Assembly (NCBI GenBank): GCA_033064195.1 | Contig: JARBJD010000035.1 | Location: 62,001 to 126,000 of the forward strand | DNA from: Blattamonas nauphoetae | Lineage: Eukaryota; Preaxostyla; Oxymonadida | Length of the DNA stretch: 64,000 bases | Direction of reading: 5' to 3' | In this document: one piece after another, positions 29,993 through 46,023 of the stretch | Numbering within the stretch: the stretch's first letter is position 1 | Layout of the letters: every line of letters begins with the position of its first letter | The notes under the pieces: model-generated | The model's input: the letters and a program-made list of their open reading frames with translations, nothing else | Told to the model about the DNA's origin: nothing | The model's database searches: none | Position numbers and translations under genes: made by a program

Positions 29993-32845
29993 ATGAGCCA
30001 GATCGATCTCTTAAATAGGCGCTTCAATTTCTCCCACTCAACTTTTTATATGTCACAACAAGGTACTTTCAAGATCGACTATGATCTCGTTGCTGACCCC
30101 AATCTTTATCCGGCAAAGAACTCAGATTCTGAAAAACCTATCTTTTACAGTGGTCTCGATAGTGTCACTGTTCCACTCTCATACACAATCTCCGATTTGT
30201 ACGGCCAACTGGCAGAGAATCTCAGAAATACGCACGTGTACATTACTATTCAATTCCCGTGTACTAAACCTCCAGACCGCTTACTAGTTGAACATCCCGG
30301 ACGAGACATGTTGGACCATTCGCGCGTTACCGAAGAACGGAAATGGATAGACTTAGTTGGGTGGTCTGGGTATCAATACAATACATTGGTGACGATGCAG
30401 ACTTTGAGTGACTGTTGGCCTGTTGATGAAAATGGCAATCGCAAATCAATGATTGTTACTGCAATTCCCAAAAAACTCACCGAAAACCTGCAGCCCTTTG
30501 TTGCTGAAAATCGTGAAAAGCTGAAGAAACGTTTGTACCTGATGGGGAGTATGTATGATCTGTTTTACACGAAGGAGAATGATCGAGTCATCTTTATGTC
30601 AACACTTGATTCGAAGTTCGGGGATCGAATTAAACTCTTTATTCGACACTGCTGGCAGGAATTTCAGATCGGAGTGCTTGCGCATTTTGAGAGGTTTTGT
30701 TCAAAGTATCCACTTGACACACAAGGCCTGAAAGCCCACGAAAAACGCTACTTCAAAAAGAAAAGGGTTACACTAGCCGTTGGTGAAGACGACGGACTGT
30801 GGAGATCAGTACAAGGCACTCCGGATTGGATTGCTCGCGACCGTGCGGATGTTTCACCTTTTCCCAAACTTCTCGATCCAACTCTCATGGGAGACAGTTT
30901 TAATCGAGCAATTTATGTGAACGGACAGCCGGGAACGGGGAAGTCGCAAATGTTGATATATCTGATTAATCGTCTGATGCAGCGTTACCATCAAGTGGTT
31001 TGCATTTTTCTGCGATTCCATACTTTTCAGGCGATTCTCTATCTTCTCCCAAAGATGCCAGTGATCACGATTATTATTGATAAATCGGATCAAAGCAACC
31101 GCTTCACAGTTCGAAGCCATCCCCCCTCACTTCGGGAAGACTGGTACACGAAAGACATCCCTGTGATCCGCATTGTTGACTCAGTGGAACCAGGCGAACA
31201 AGAATGCTTCACAGTGTATGCAGCCTCACCCACAACATACACAGTTCAAATCAAACGTTTTAAACCCACTGGCACGAAGTATGAAGGCAACTATCCGTTT
31301 TGGACGAGAGAAGAGTTCTACGCGATGCTGCGGAAACTGGGGATGATGGGACGGGAACATTGGATCCGGCCAGTTTCTGCCAACACCATCATCAATCTCC
31401 ATCCTTTGGTGATCAGGCTGCTTGGAGCACATGGCTATCTTGTGGACGCGCAAAGCTTACCACAACTTCCAACCACAGCATCAACAAGCGAGACAAATCC
31501 ACTCAACACATTTGCGGGTAGACTTCAACTTGATATGGAATCGGAAATAACGGATCTATCAGAAGGAGAGGAGGAGAACAGCTCTTCTCTCTCAACAAGC
31601 GAGCCAGGCTCACTCAACACATTTGCCGATGGAATTCAACCTGATCTGGAGTCAGAAATTGAACAAGGAGAGGAGGAGAGTAAATCTTCTCCTTCAAGCA
31701 GCTTGTTAGTCTATTTGAATGTGATTGAAGTGTTTGGACTGAGTCCCCGAGCTCTCAGCGCTGACTTACAACCCGTCTTCAACCGAATAAGCGAAATGTT
31801 TGGAGAGGATGGGATTAAATTCGACACGAAGCACTCCAATGTTATCATGAGTACTCTAGCAGCCTCCCACCTCGAAAACAAGCCTGTCAGTGAGTTTACT
31901 GCTCGCTTACTGGCGACGATGACCAGAATCAAAGCACAACAATTTATTCTGGGTTTGGACGACGGAGATATCCTAGGAGCTCTCCGAGGCATGAGGTTGG
32001 AGCATAAAGTGAATCAAGAATTGCTTCGGTCACATGTGCGATTCAGTCTGCTCTCTGCTCTCCTTGATCAGCCTTCATACAAGTGCATGTTCCCTACGAT
32101 TGATCGTCGTGCTTATCTGTCCTCTCAATTGGAGGCTACTGAGACATTTGACTGTAATGTTCTCTATTATGAATCACTCTATGATTCTCATATCAAAAAG
32201 GGATCCTCACCTTGGACAGGAATTGATTCATTCATCCACTTTATTAATGAGGATTCAATCAAGCTATTCGCGTTCCAGATAACGGTGAATCCCGACCACG
32301 AAGATATCAAACCGACACTGATCGAAAGTCTGCAGTCCAAGCTGAAGAAGCAATATGCGCTCACAATGCCAGACATGGTGGTGGAAGTGTACTTCGTCTG
32401 GATTGTCAAACCAGGAGATGTCGCAAAGTACCGCGACAGAACAAAAGTTTTTCGACCTTCCAAGAAAACACAATCTGAAGAGTATCTTTACTTTCGCACG
32501 TACGTCGTGTCGGTGTCGGACTTGTTGTTTAACGAATGTTCTGAATTGGATGGGCCACCCGATGAACTTGAAGCAATCGAAGAACACTGGACTACGAACA
32601 ATGACGATTTCAAAGACTGCTTTGTGAAGATGAACAATCTGACAATCTATCCAAACGAAAGTGCACCAAACTCGGTGGACGAGACGGATTTCCCGATGCC
32701 GCCTCCTCCTCCGGCCGCCAACCCACCCCGCCGACCGGGGATTGCAATGCAACTTTTGCTTTACTCACAGGCAGCTCAACAATTGAAAAGAAAAAAGAGG
32801 GCAGATAAAAGAGCTGCACAAAAAGAAAAATTGGAAAAAGACTAA
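29993..32845 (+). CDS. RHS/Crinkler-like P-loop NTPase with nuclease-like C-terminus
   Basis: A single frame of 950 codons; an ATG at 30,050 (MSQQGTFKIDY) is a plausible alternative start. A Walker A is at residues about 311-318 (NGQPGTGKSQMLIYL). After it come strands ending IIIDKS and VIRIVDSVEP, then PFWTREEFYAMLRKLG, the order seen in the NTPase of RHS and Crinkler proteins. Residues 560-700 are helical. The C-terminal part has GIDSFIHFI, then LFAFQITVNPDH and VEVYFVWIVKP, resembling the restriction-endonuclease-like fold described in this superfamily (Zhang, Burroughs and Aravind), with Q in the last catalytic strand. A proline-rich and then a lysine-rich tail end the protein. Such proteins act in the nucleus or as effectors in other protists; the role here is unknown. 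Two acidic tandem blocks (SEIEQGEEES-like) lie between the domains. Confidence 0.65.
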   Translation: MSQIDLLNRRFNFSHSTFYMSQQGTFKIDYDLVADPNLYPAKNSDSEKPIFYSGLDSVTVPLSYTISDLYGQLAENLRNTHVYITIQFPCTKPPDRLLVEHPGRDMLDHSRVTEERKWIDLVGWSGYQYNTLVTMQTLSDCWPVDENGNRKSMIVTAIPKKLTENLQPFVAENREKLKKRLYLMGSMYDLFYTKENDRVIFMSTLDSKFGDRIKLFIRHCWQEFQIGVLAHFERFCSKYPLDTQGLKAHEKRYFKKKRVTLAVGEDDGLWRSVQGTPDWIARDRADVSPFPKLLDPTLMGDSFNRAIYVNGQPGTGKSQMLIYLINRLMQRYHQVVCIFLRFHTFQAILYLLPKMPVITIIIDKSDQSNRFTVRSHPPSLREDWYTKDIPVIRIVDSVEPGEQECFTVYAASPTTYTVQIKRFKPTGTKYEGNYPFWTREEFYAMLRKLGMMGREHWIRPVSANTIINLHPLVIRLLGAHGYLVDAQSLPQLPTTASTSETNPLNTFAGRLQLDMESEITDLSEGEEENSSSLSTSEPGSLNTFADGIQPDLESEIEQGEEESKSSPSSSLLVYLNVIEVFGLSPRALSADLQPVFNRISEMFGEDGIKFDTKHSNVIMSTLAASHLENKPVSEFTARLLATMTRIKAQQFILGLDDGDILGALRGMRLEHKVNQELLRSHVRFSLLSALLDQPSYKCMFPTIDRRAYLSSQLEATETFDCNVLYYESLYDSHIKKGSSPWTGIDSFIHFINEDSIKLFAFQITVNPDHEDIKPTLIESLQSKLKKQYALTMPDMVVEVYFVWIVKPGDVAKYRDRTKVFRPSKKTQSEEYLYFRTYVVSVSDLLFNECSELDGPPDELEAIEEHWTTNNDDFKDCFVKMNNLTIYPNESAPNSVDETDFPMPPPPPAANPPRRPGIAMQLLLYSQAAQQLKRKKRADKRAAQKEKLEKD

Positions 32846-33096
32846 GAAGACATTCGACTCTCAAACCATTTCTCTTTGTTTGTCACAACAAGAATCTTTA
32901 CGAAGTTTTTGTCCGTTGTGGATCAAACAGCAGTTTTCCCTTGGTTTCAACCCGTGGACGTGAAATTGATTTAAAAATACCTGAAGTGTGCTCAAAGATA
33001 AATAAGTCACTAGAAATCAAGGATGAGAACGAAATAATTGCAAAGAAGAATAATGACAAATGAAAAGTTAAAAAAGGATATGTATGTGTGTATGCT

Positions 33097-34779
33097 TTAT
33101 TCGCCCTGTTTCGCATCGTCAGAAATTAGCTCTGACGGCTCTTGATGTTCAACAGGATCGGCCATCGCCGATGAGGCTGGGTTGGGATTTTCTTCCGCTT
33201 TTGGGTCGTATTTATTCTGAGACACCTCGCTTGATTGATCGTTCTGATCGCTTTCTTCTTCGCCATCATCATCATCGTTGATCTCTCGTTCGAGGATCTT
33301 TTGGTTGGCGTTCTGGATCGAACCTTGGCGGAGGTTGGAGTATGGGTTGTCATTAAGCGGAAACTGCTTGAAAATGGTCTTTTTGTCTTTCTTTTTCTCG
33401 ACGATGATCTCATACCCACAATCCATCGATTCCTCGGTTAGACCACTACAGAAAGCGACAGGGTCGTAATCGAACGGTGTCCTGACTGAAGAACAGATGG
33501 GAATGAGACTTTGAGAATGGACGATCTGTTGCTGTCCATCTTCGGTCACAATTGTGGTTGGCTGCTGGGTCTGCTTCTTCTTTCTCTTTTTCACACTGTG
33601 TGATCCAGCGAGGGCTTTCTTCATCAAAAGCTGCTTTCTTTCATCATCTTCGTCCATTTCTTCTCCTTGTCCTTCGACCCCCAAGTTGTCCGTCTGCTTG
33701 TTTCCATCGTGTCCGAGGCGAATAGCTTCTTCAAGCTCGGCAATTTTCTTTTGTCTTTCCTCTTTCTTTGTGGTCCGCTCATATGCAACTTTCCCATCTC
33801 GAACAAAGATAGTCCGTGTGGCGTAAGAGATCAAGTTCATGTCGTGCGTAACCATGACGAGTGTGATTCCGTTCTTTCGGTTTAAATCCACCAAAATCTT
33901 CATCACATTGTTTGTGTTGAGTGTATCAAGATCCCCAGTCGGCTCATCGAGGAGGAGGAGACCAGGATTGTTGGCCAGGGCTCGGGCAATTGTTCTAAGA
34001 AGATATGGGTGGAAGGAGAACAAACACTCGCTGTTGCTCACCTCCGGAGAGCATGGATGGATAGTGGGTGAGACGATCCCCCATCTGAACCTTTTCCAGA
34101 AGTTTCTTCGCTTTTTCTTTCCTTCTTTTAGGCCCATAGCCACGGAAAGTAAGAGGGAGTTCCACATTCTCCAAGGCTGTCATTGATGCCAGCAGGTTAA
34201 ATGTTTGGAACACAAAACCACTAAAAAAAAGGAAAAAATTATCGATGAAGAGGTTGAGAAGAATCAGGAATTGGTGATCGGAGTAATATGAAAAGAGAAT
34301 ATATGTGATAAGAAGCGCATACAGATGTTTCAGACGAATTGTGGCAAGTTCATCGTCAGTTGTGCGAGGGGTAATTTCTGATCGTCGAAAATCAATGAAA
34401 AAAGAGTGGAAATCACACGTTTACCGCACAGAGTGATTCGCCCCTTGGTGGGTTTGTCAATAGTTCCAATGATGTTGAGAAGAGTACTCTTTCTGAGACA
34501 ATTTGGTGTAAGAAAAGAAGATCGCACACCCTCCACCAGAAGTACCACAAATCATGACAAACTCTCCTTGACGGATTTCTACATTGACTCCACTACATGG
34601 GGAGAAATGGTGGAGAGAAAGAAGAAGATAAAGATGTCGTGAAAGTTAGTCCGAATTACAAACCGAAGAGCTGCAACTCCTTCGACACCAAGAAGGTACG
34701 TCTTATGAACGTTTTCAACGACAATGAAGGGCTCTTCCTGAGCTTCTTCCGAGTCCTTCACATCAGTTTTCGACATCAC
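33097..34779 (-). CDS. MacB/LolD-type ABC transporter ATPase subunit
   Basis: Six exons: 34664-34779, 34530-34592, 34425-34492, 34323-34377, 34026-34220 and 33097-33994. The introns are 71, 37, 47, 102 and 31 nt, every phase agrees, and the product is 464 residues. The gene reads IVVENVHKTYLLG, Walker A GTSGGGKST (split by intron 2), TIDKPTKG, Q-loop VFQTFNLLASMTALEN, signature LSGGEQQRVTIARAL (split by intron 5), Walker B LLLLDEPTGDLD and H-loop VTHD. The strong match is to bacterial MacB/LolD/FtsE ATPases, a type also found in some protists. There is no membrane segment, so it must work with a separate permease. The last 200 residues are charged and unlike the bacterial proteins. The start may be 34,779 or the ATG three bases in. 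It is divergent from the TTC12-like gene. Confidence 0.9.
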
Positions 34780-35039
34780 GGTGGAATCTGGATGCGAATT
34801 TTAGATAAGGGTCTGATCCGTTCATCTCTCTCTTTTCTCTCATCTTCCTCCCAAGCTTCACTATTCACCTCTTCTTATTTGTGTGTCTCGTATTTTTGTT
34901 GTTATGTCATCCCCTGATATTCTTTCACATGACTTACGTAACATTTCAAATTGCTGTTGAGAACTTCTTCATTTGACTATTAATCATTTCTCTATATCCT
35001 TCTTCATCTTCAGATTTGTATTTCATCGTCAATCATCGT
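34780..35039. promoter_or_regulatory. Divergent intergenic region of ABC and TTC12-like genes
   Basis: Pyrimidine-rich 260-base spacer between two divergent start codons. There are many CTTCTTC-like runs on the plus strand. No named motif is visible. Confidence 0.4.
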
Positions 35040-38000
35040 ATGAATCCAGACAGTCAAATCTCTCGAGACTCATCCACGTCATCGTTTCCATCCTCGTTCT
35101 TAACAGGAAGTACCCGCTTTACTCCACCTCCCCAAACCGAGGCGAAGAGTAAACCATCCACATTAACCCCAACAGGTCTTCAAAAATCTCAACCTCCAGC
35201 AAAAACCGACACGTCTCCGAACGGGAACTCCAGACCGAAGCAGAATGACAAAGATGAAGAACAAGTAGGTTATTCTCCATCCCAGATCGCTTCTAATTCA
35301 CGTCAGCTTTCAGCAACCACAACAAGCAACGGAGATATTGCTGAATTTCGAGAACGAGGAAATGAGCTCTATAGAGTTCAAGATTTCGAGGGTGCCATCA
35401 GCGAATATACTAAAGGTCTCGAAATCAACAGAAATTCCATTCCACTCCTCGTGAATCGAGCGTTAGCATCGATTAAGCTTCATCGATACACCAGTGCCGT
35501 CCGTGATTGCACAGATGCACTTGTTATTGATCGGGTCAATGTAAAAGCTTTAGTTCGAAGAGCAATGGCATGGCGTGGGAAAAAGAAACCACAATTCGCT
35601 TTGGATGATCTGAAAACAGCAGCAAAGTATGCTGCCACTAACACGGAAATCCAAAGAATGATGCGATCTGTGGAACAAGAAATCGCTACTCAAGAGGCGG
35701 AGGAAGACCTTTTGAAGCGTGTGATGCAAGAGGAGAACGGAGACTCTCTCCGAATCAAAGAGTTGATCAAACACACCATTCCACAACTAATAGCTCTTTC
35801 AGTATCATCATCTCTTCCTAACACATCTCCACCGTCATTTCCAACTGGTGCATCTAATCTTGTTCCCTCGCCATCTTCAACAGGTCCATCCGCAAATTCA
35901 ATTTTTTCGATCCACTCCAGTAATTCGTATTATGCTGGAAATGATCATCAACGCACAATGAAGTTTCTCCAACATGTTTTATGGCATCTGGCTGATTTGA
36001 TTACCGATGAAAAGCTCAGACTATATTTTAGGGCCATTGGAGGCGTTGATGCAATTTGTCATCCACCCGCCTCTTCATCAAAGCAAATCAGTGCTCTAGA
36101 TGTCCATCCGTATAAGGCGATGATGGTTTTGGCCATTGCTTCGATGGATCACCAATGTGCGCAGGAACTCGCCTCGCCCACAATCCTTCCCAATTTGCTC
36201 AACCACTTAACGGTTTCGCGTGCCAGTCTCGTCACTCCGTCCAACCGCACATTCACAGCGCATTCTGGGTCGGCTCTGCTAGGCCAACTAAGTTCATACG
36301 ATGCTTTCACACCGACTTCAACAGCATCCCGTTCGCCTTTTGCTTCCATCCATGAAAGGTACGATTCTGAAGCTTCACCATCACCTACATCAATGCCTTA
36401 TGTAACTTCTGATGTTATTGAAGCATCTGCTCGCCTTATGGCCTCGCTCTGCTCGAAGGAATCTTTTCGCTCTCAGCTTTCCCAACAACAGCAAAATTCA
36501 CTTGTTTCTGCCCTTTTTGAATGTGTTGTGTTGAACACACCAGAACCTGCTCTCCAACAGCACTGGAAAGAGAGACAAGCGTCGATCAAAACTGACAACG
36601 TTTCCGGCTCCCCACAACAAACTCCAACGTCAGCCCCGACTTCTCCCGCCATCCTCAGCAAAAGCAACGAAAGCCGTCTCAAACGACTCTTCCGGACACC
36701 TGTGAACGGGCAGGGGGTACCGCTCCACTCGCTTCCAGCTGCTCCCTTTGCACTGTCTGCCTTGATCAGTTTCGCCTCGGACCAAAATGTGTTTGCAGCT
36801 TTCGCCAATTTCCACAATCCGCCAAACGCGACAGGGCCAGCCACAGCGACGTCCATCTTCACTCTTCTCTCCCCTCTGCTGGGATCGAAGAGCGAGCTTC
36901 TCTCGTCCTTCACCGCAACACTGTTCAACCAACTCTCCCGAGACCAAGTCTTCCGAATGGACATCCTGACACAAGCGGGGTCAGCGTTGTTGGCGTTCAT
37001 CTCGCGCGGACTGAAGAGACTGACCGCATACGTGTCGTACACGGCGAGGGCAGAGAACGGGTCTGATGGGACAGCAGGGTCTGGGGAGGGAAGTGGGGTG
37101 GGAGGTGGACTTGCAAAGCCTTCTGTGTATTCCGCTTACAGTGTGTTGTCGTTTTCAACTTCTTTTTTTTGTTTGTCAATTATTGTGGTTTTCGCTGATT
37201 GCTTTTTCTCATGTTTTGTTTCACTGTCTTCTCAGATCCTCGACCCACTGTCGCTCCGTCGACTGTTGTTCCTCCACCGCATTTCAATCTTTCGCCGCCA
37301 CTTCCTCCTCTCCCCTCTTCCATCATCCACACGTCGATGAACACGAAACACACATCGACGTGGGAAGACGAGATGGAGGCAATTGCTGAGCGGAACGGGG
37401 CAGAGATTGGATGGGAAGAAGGAAGGGGAATATGTCAGGCCATGTCGTGCATCTCAAACTGTGCCCTCAGTCCTTCCGCTGTGGATGTGATGTTGGAGAT
37501 GAATGTTGTCTCAGTTGTGATGCCCGCACTGGTCCCTGTCCCTCCCATCGTCGCCCTCGCTCTCCCCTCTCCTCACTACACACCTCTCGCCCCTCGCCCT
37601 CCTCCCTCCATCCCTCTTCCTGTCAGCACAACAGCGCTCTCTCTCCTCGCTCGCGCCTACTCCCCAACATCACTCGCCGAGTCCATTCCACTCAGCCTAA
37701 TCCCCGCTCTCCTCGACGGCCTCCTTCACGCCTCGCCTGTCCGGACACACGCTGCTCACCTCTGCGCCCTCCTCACTCGCCACGTGAAGGACGCTGTCCG
37801 TGCTCTCATCTCCACTGACGCCAACGCAGCGAAAGACCCGACTGCTGCGAAAAGGCAACTTCACTCGCTCCGCCCATCAAACTCGCCGTCTCCCGTCGGA
37901 TCACAGGTTGGGCCTTATGGGCTCCCGATTATGACCCCAGCGCCGTTTGTGAGGTTGGCTATGGTTGTGCGAGAGGGGAAGGACGACGAGGCGGGGAATG

Positions 38001-38242
38001 CGGCTGTGGCGTTGGCGGAATGTGGGAAGGACAAGGAGAGTCACTCGCTGCTTTTGGACAGCGGGTGTTTGGAGGCTCTGGTGCAGTGCATGCAGACAAG
38101 ACAGGGACACACACAACGAAATGCTGCTATTGCACTCGCCAGAGCTTCGCAGGATCCGAACAATCTTGCGCGGGTTCGAGCGTTGCACGGGATCGAACTC
38201 ATGCAAATGGTTAAAACAGAAGGAGCTTCGGATCGGAAGTGA
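35040..38242 (+). CDS. TTC12-like TPR/ARM protein, dynein-arm assembly
   Basis: Two exons, 35040-37140 and 37236-38242, with a 95-nt intron in phase 1 (GTGTGT..TTCTCAG); 1,035 residues. The ATG at 35,040 (MNPDSQ) is used because no earlier ATG is in frame. Residues about 110-215 contain three TPRs (FRERGNELYRVQDFEGAISE, NRALASIKLHRYTSAVRDC, then RRAMAWRGKKKPQFALDD). The C-terminal part holds ARM-like helices ending AGNAAVALAECG, then NAAIALARASQ and VRALHGIELMQ, which fit the last ARM units of human TTC12 (QLRKLHGLEIL). TTC12 acts in the cytoplasm in axonemal dynein arm assembly. UNC45 is a weaker alternative. Long serine- and proline-rich inserts make it longer than the human protein (about 700 residues). 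Confidence 0.75.
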
Positions 38243-38298
38243 TTGTTTTTATTGTTCTTGATTTTCATTTCATGTTTCAGTGTAGCTCTTTTGAATAG

Positions 38299-42987
<4,689 letters not shown>

Positions 42988-43384
42988 CCTCTCGCATGAT
43001 CGGAATTTCTAGCCTGTTGGTTGATCGCTTTGTATTTTTCCATGTATCGATGTTTGAGTTGTTTATTTTTCCATTTATCTTCGTTGGCGGCCCTTCAGGA
43101 GTTTCTTTCGGGACGGTACACTGGATTGTCTCTCTGGGTGGTAATGCCAGAGTTGACAAGCAAACTAGATAATTTTCAGTTTATTGATTTTCATTTTGTC
43201 CACTTCAAGTGATTATTGAATATTTCAGTCGTTCTGAATCAAAACTCAAGAAAATGGCCCACACTTTTTCGTCTGCCTCATAAGCAAATCCCTTCTTCTT
43301 TTCTGCTCACTCATCTCCTAATTTAACCGGATATTTCTTCTTTGTTCAAATAAAACCTAGTACTATCCGAACTTTCTGCGAATT

Positions 43385-45811
43385 ATGAGCATACTTACAC
43401 TCTCCACAAGCCACGACCAAAACACCTCCCTTGGTTCAAACCAACGATCAAATTCAAATTCCGTTGATGGAACACTGGTCACTCAGCTGGTTTGATGAAT
43501 TTTTAAGACGATTTTATTTGTCTTTTCTGAATTCTCCTTCTCTTTAGCTTGAGAAACAGAGGCAACGACAAGAACGCTTTCTTCTTTCAACAAAGCAGCA
43601 TGAAAAGAAGCTAGAACTATATCGTGAGCAATTAAAGAATGCTGATGATGAATGTCTTCGAGTTCAGGACTCTTTGGAGAATTCAATGATCCAACAGCAA
43701 CAATCCTCTCTTTCACGAACTCCGTCCATCTTTCGAACACCGTCTGTTCAAAGGCAAGACACTATTTCTCCAGTCACTCCAGAACAACTCTCTCAATTTA
43801 TCAGCAACGAAATCCAGAGGGAGATCCAAAAAATCCCCCAGTACTCGACATATCAACCTCAATTCACTCATACTCCACAACACCTCTCGCAACCACAGTT
43901 TAATCAGACATATTCTCCACAACACCCCATTTCATCACCTTCCCAAGCCCAACTTCACCCCAATTTCGCTCCCCAACCATCCCTTCAAGACCCAAATGTT
44001 TTCCTTCAAATGCAGATGCAAGCTCAACAACAACAATACTTTCAACCTGGATTTCCTCCGCAATATCCATTTCAGCCCCAAATGCCCCCACAATTTGCTT
44101 CGAATTATCCAATCTATAATTCTGCGTTTTCCACCCCTGTTTCCAATCGACCCATTTCTCCTACCCAAAATACAACACCTACAAATCCTCCGAGTGATTC
44201 TTCTGCCCAGAAAACTGCCCAACAGAACTCAACAGCACAGAAAACACCAACAACGAAACCAAAAACACCTCAAACAACAACCACTACTTCGAAGCCAAAG
44301 CCAAAAAGTGCCCCGAAGAAAGCAGATGATAAGGGGACTGTGCCGAAGCGACCAGCATCGCCAGGTCAGAGTGATAAAGATGAGAAACAAACAATCAAAA
44401 GCGGACAAAGCGAGGCTCCGAAAAAGGAAGATGTGAAGCTGGCGACGACACCAAAGCCAGTGAAGAAGGTGGTGAAGAAGCCACCAGTGAAGGCGGAAGA
44501 AGACCCGGAGAGTGAAAACGAGGCAAAAAAGAAGGCAGTAAATGTGAAGGAGAACAGAGAGAAAGAGGCGGAACTGAAGAAGAAGGAAGTTGAAGCAGCG
44601 AAGAAGAAGGAAATTGAGGAAAAACAGGCGAAGGAGCAGGCTGAGAAAGAGAAGAGAGAGGAGCAGGCTGAGAAGGAGAAGAGGGAGGAAGAGGAGAGAA
44701 GGAAGGAGGAGGAAAGGAAGGCAGAGGAGAGAAGGAAGGAGGAGGAAAGGAAGGCAGAGGAGAGAAGGAGGGAAGAGGCAAGGAAAGAGGAGGAGCGAAG
44801 GAAGGAAGAACAAAGGAAAGAGGAACTGAGGAAAGAGGAGGAACGAAAGCAAGAGGAAGTGAGACAGAAAGAAGAACTCCGAAAACAAGAAGAGAAGAAG
44901 AAGGAAGAAGAGGAACGAAACAAAACAAACAATATTTTTGATGATTCGTTCGACGACGATGACTTCGCTTTTCCCGACGACGTCCCAACCAAAAAATCAG
45001 AAACACAGGCAGAAATAGAATCTCTGAAAATGAAACGACTTGGCCAAGAAGAAACAGAAAAGCTGAACAACTCCATCCTTCCATCCAACACACCCACTCC
45101 AATCTCATCTGCGAAGCCAGTCAGTAAACCAACACCGAAAGTCACTGCCAAGCCGCAAGCACAAGCTGTCCCGTCGAGCAAGTCACCCAAGCCACCGTCG
45201 CTGGAAGTTGGTTCAGACAATCCAGACGAGGATGCTGCTCCTCTCCAGATGGGTGTGTTCTCGTTCTCTGATTCGAACACGGCGCGTGCTGCTTCACCCA
45301 GTTCGAAATCAAAGCCAAAACGAGGAAGGCTGGCGAAATCAAAAACGAAGCGTGCTGCGAAGGCGAAATCGACGGAGAATGTGTTTCTTGTGAGAGGTGA
45401 AGACGACGACAGGGGTCCGTCGCCAGCTGCCACGTCACTGGACGAGTTCTTCTCTGCTCCGTCTCCGCCGATAAAGACGACAGGCACGAAGACACTCTTC
45501 GCCGATGAAGACGACTTCATGCGACCAGGCTCGCCAAAAGGAGCGCTGTCGAGGACGGGAACTCCGAAGCCGAGATCGTCCCCGTTACAGCAGTCGGAGT
45601 CGGCTTTTGATGATCCATCGAACGAGAAGATGGACAGGATTCAGGCGGCGATGCTGAAGAAGACAGGTTTGTGGGTTGATGGTGGATTGATCTGTTTTTG
45701 GATCGCTTGTTTCTTTTTCTCTCCGCCTTCATGTCTTTCTTTCTTCTCCTCTCGTCCTGAATAGGCCCTGCTGTTGCGGATATTGACGAAGAAGATGATT
45801 TTGATGTCTAA
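43385..45811 (+). CDS. Charged coiled-coil protein
   Basis: Three exons: 43385-43489, 43548-45666 and 45765-45811, with introns of 58 and 98 nt; phases agree, 756 residues. It begins MSILTLSTSHDQ. A short coiled coil (LEKQRQRQERFLLSTKQHEK) is followed by a P/Q/N-rich stretch, a K/E/R helix of about 150 residues with REEERRKEE-like repeats, and an acidic end (DIDEEDDFDV). Two short acidic/hydrophobic motifs (IFDDSFDDDDFAF and LFADEDDF) recall the LF motifs of FAM21/WASHC2 tails, but this is weak. I do not assign a function. The 3' end converges on the asparaginase-like gene. Confidence 0.7.
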
Positions 45812-46023
45812 ATACTCACTTTACATGTTTAAATGATGTTTTCCACACTTTTGTTTCTTCATTTTTGCTTCAATTCGTTGAATTCAAATGATTTCATCAA
45901 TATTATCTCTGAACAAAGCTTTAATGAATGTTTATCCTGTGAAAAACCGATTGGAACTGGAAAAAAGTGTCTTCACGTGAATGCAAGCAAGTTTCAGAAA
46001 AAACACATGAAATGATTCATTAT

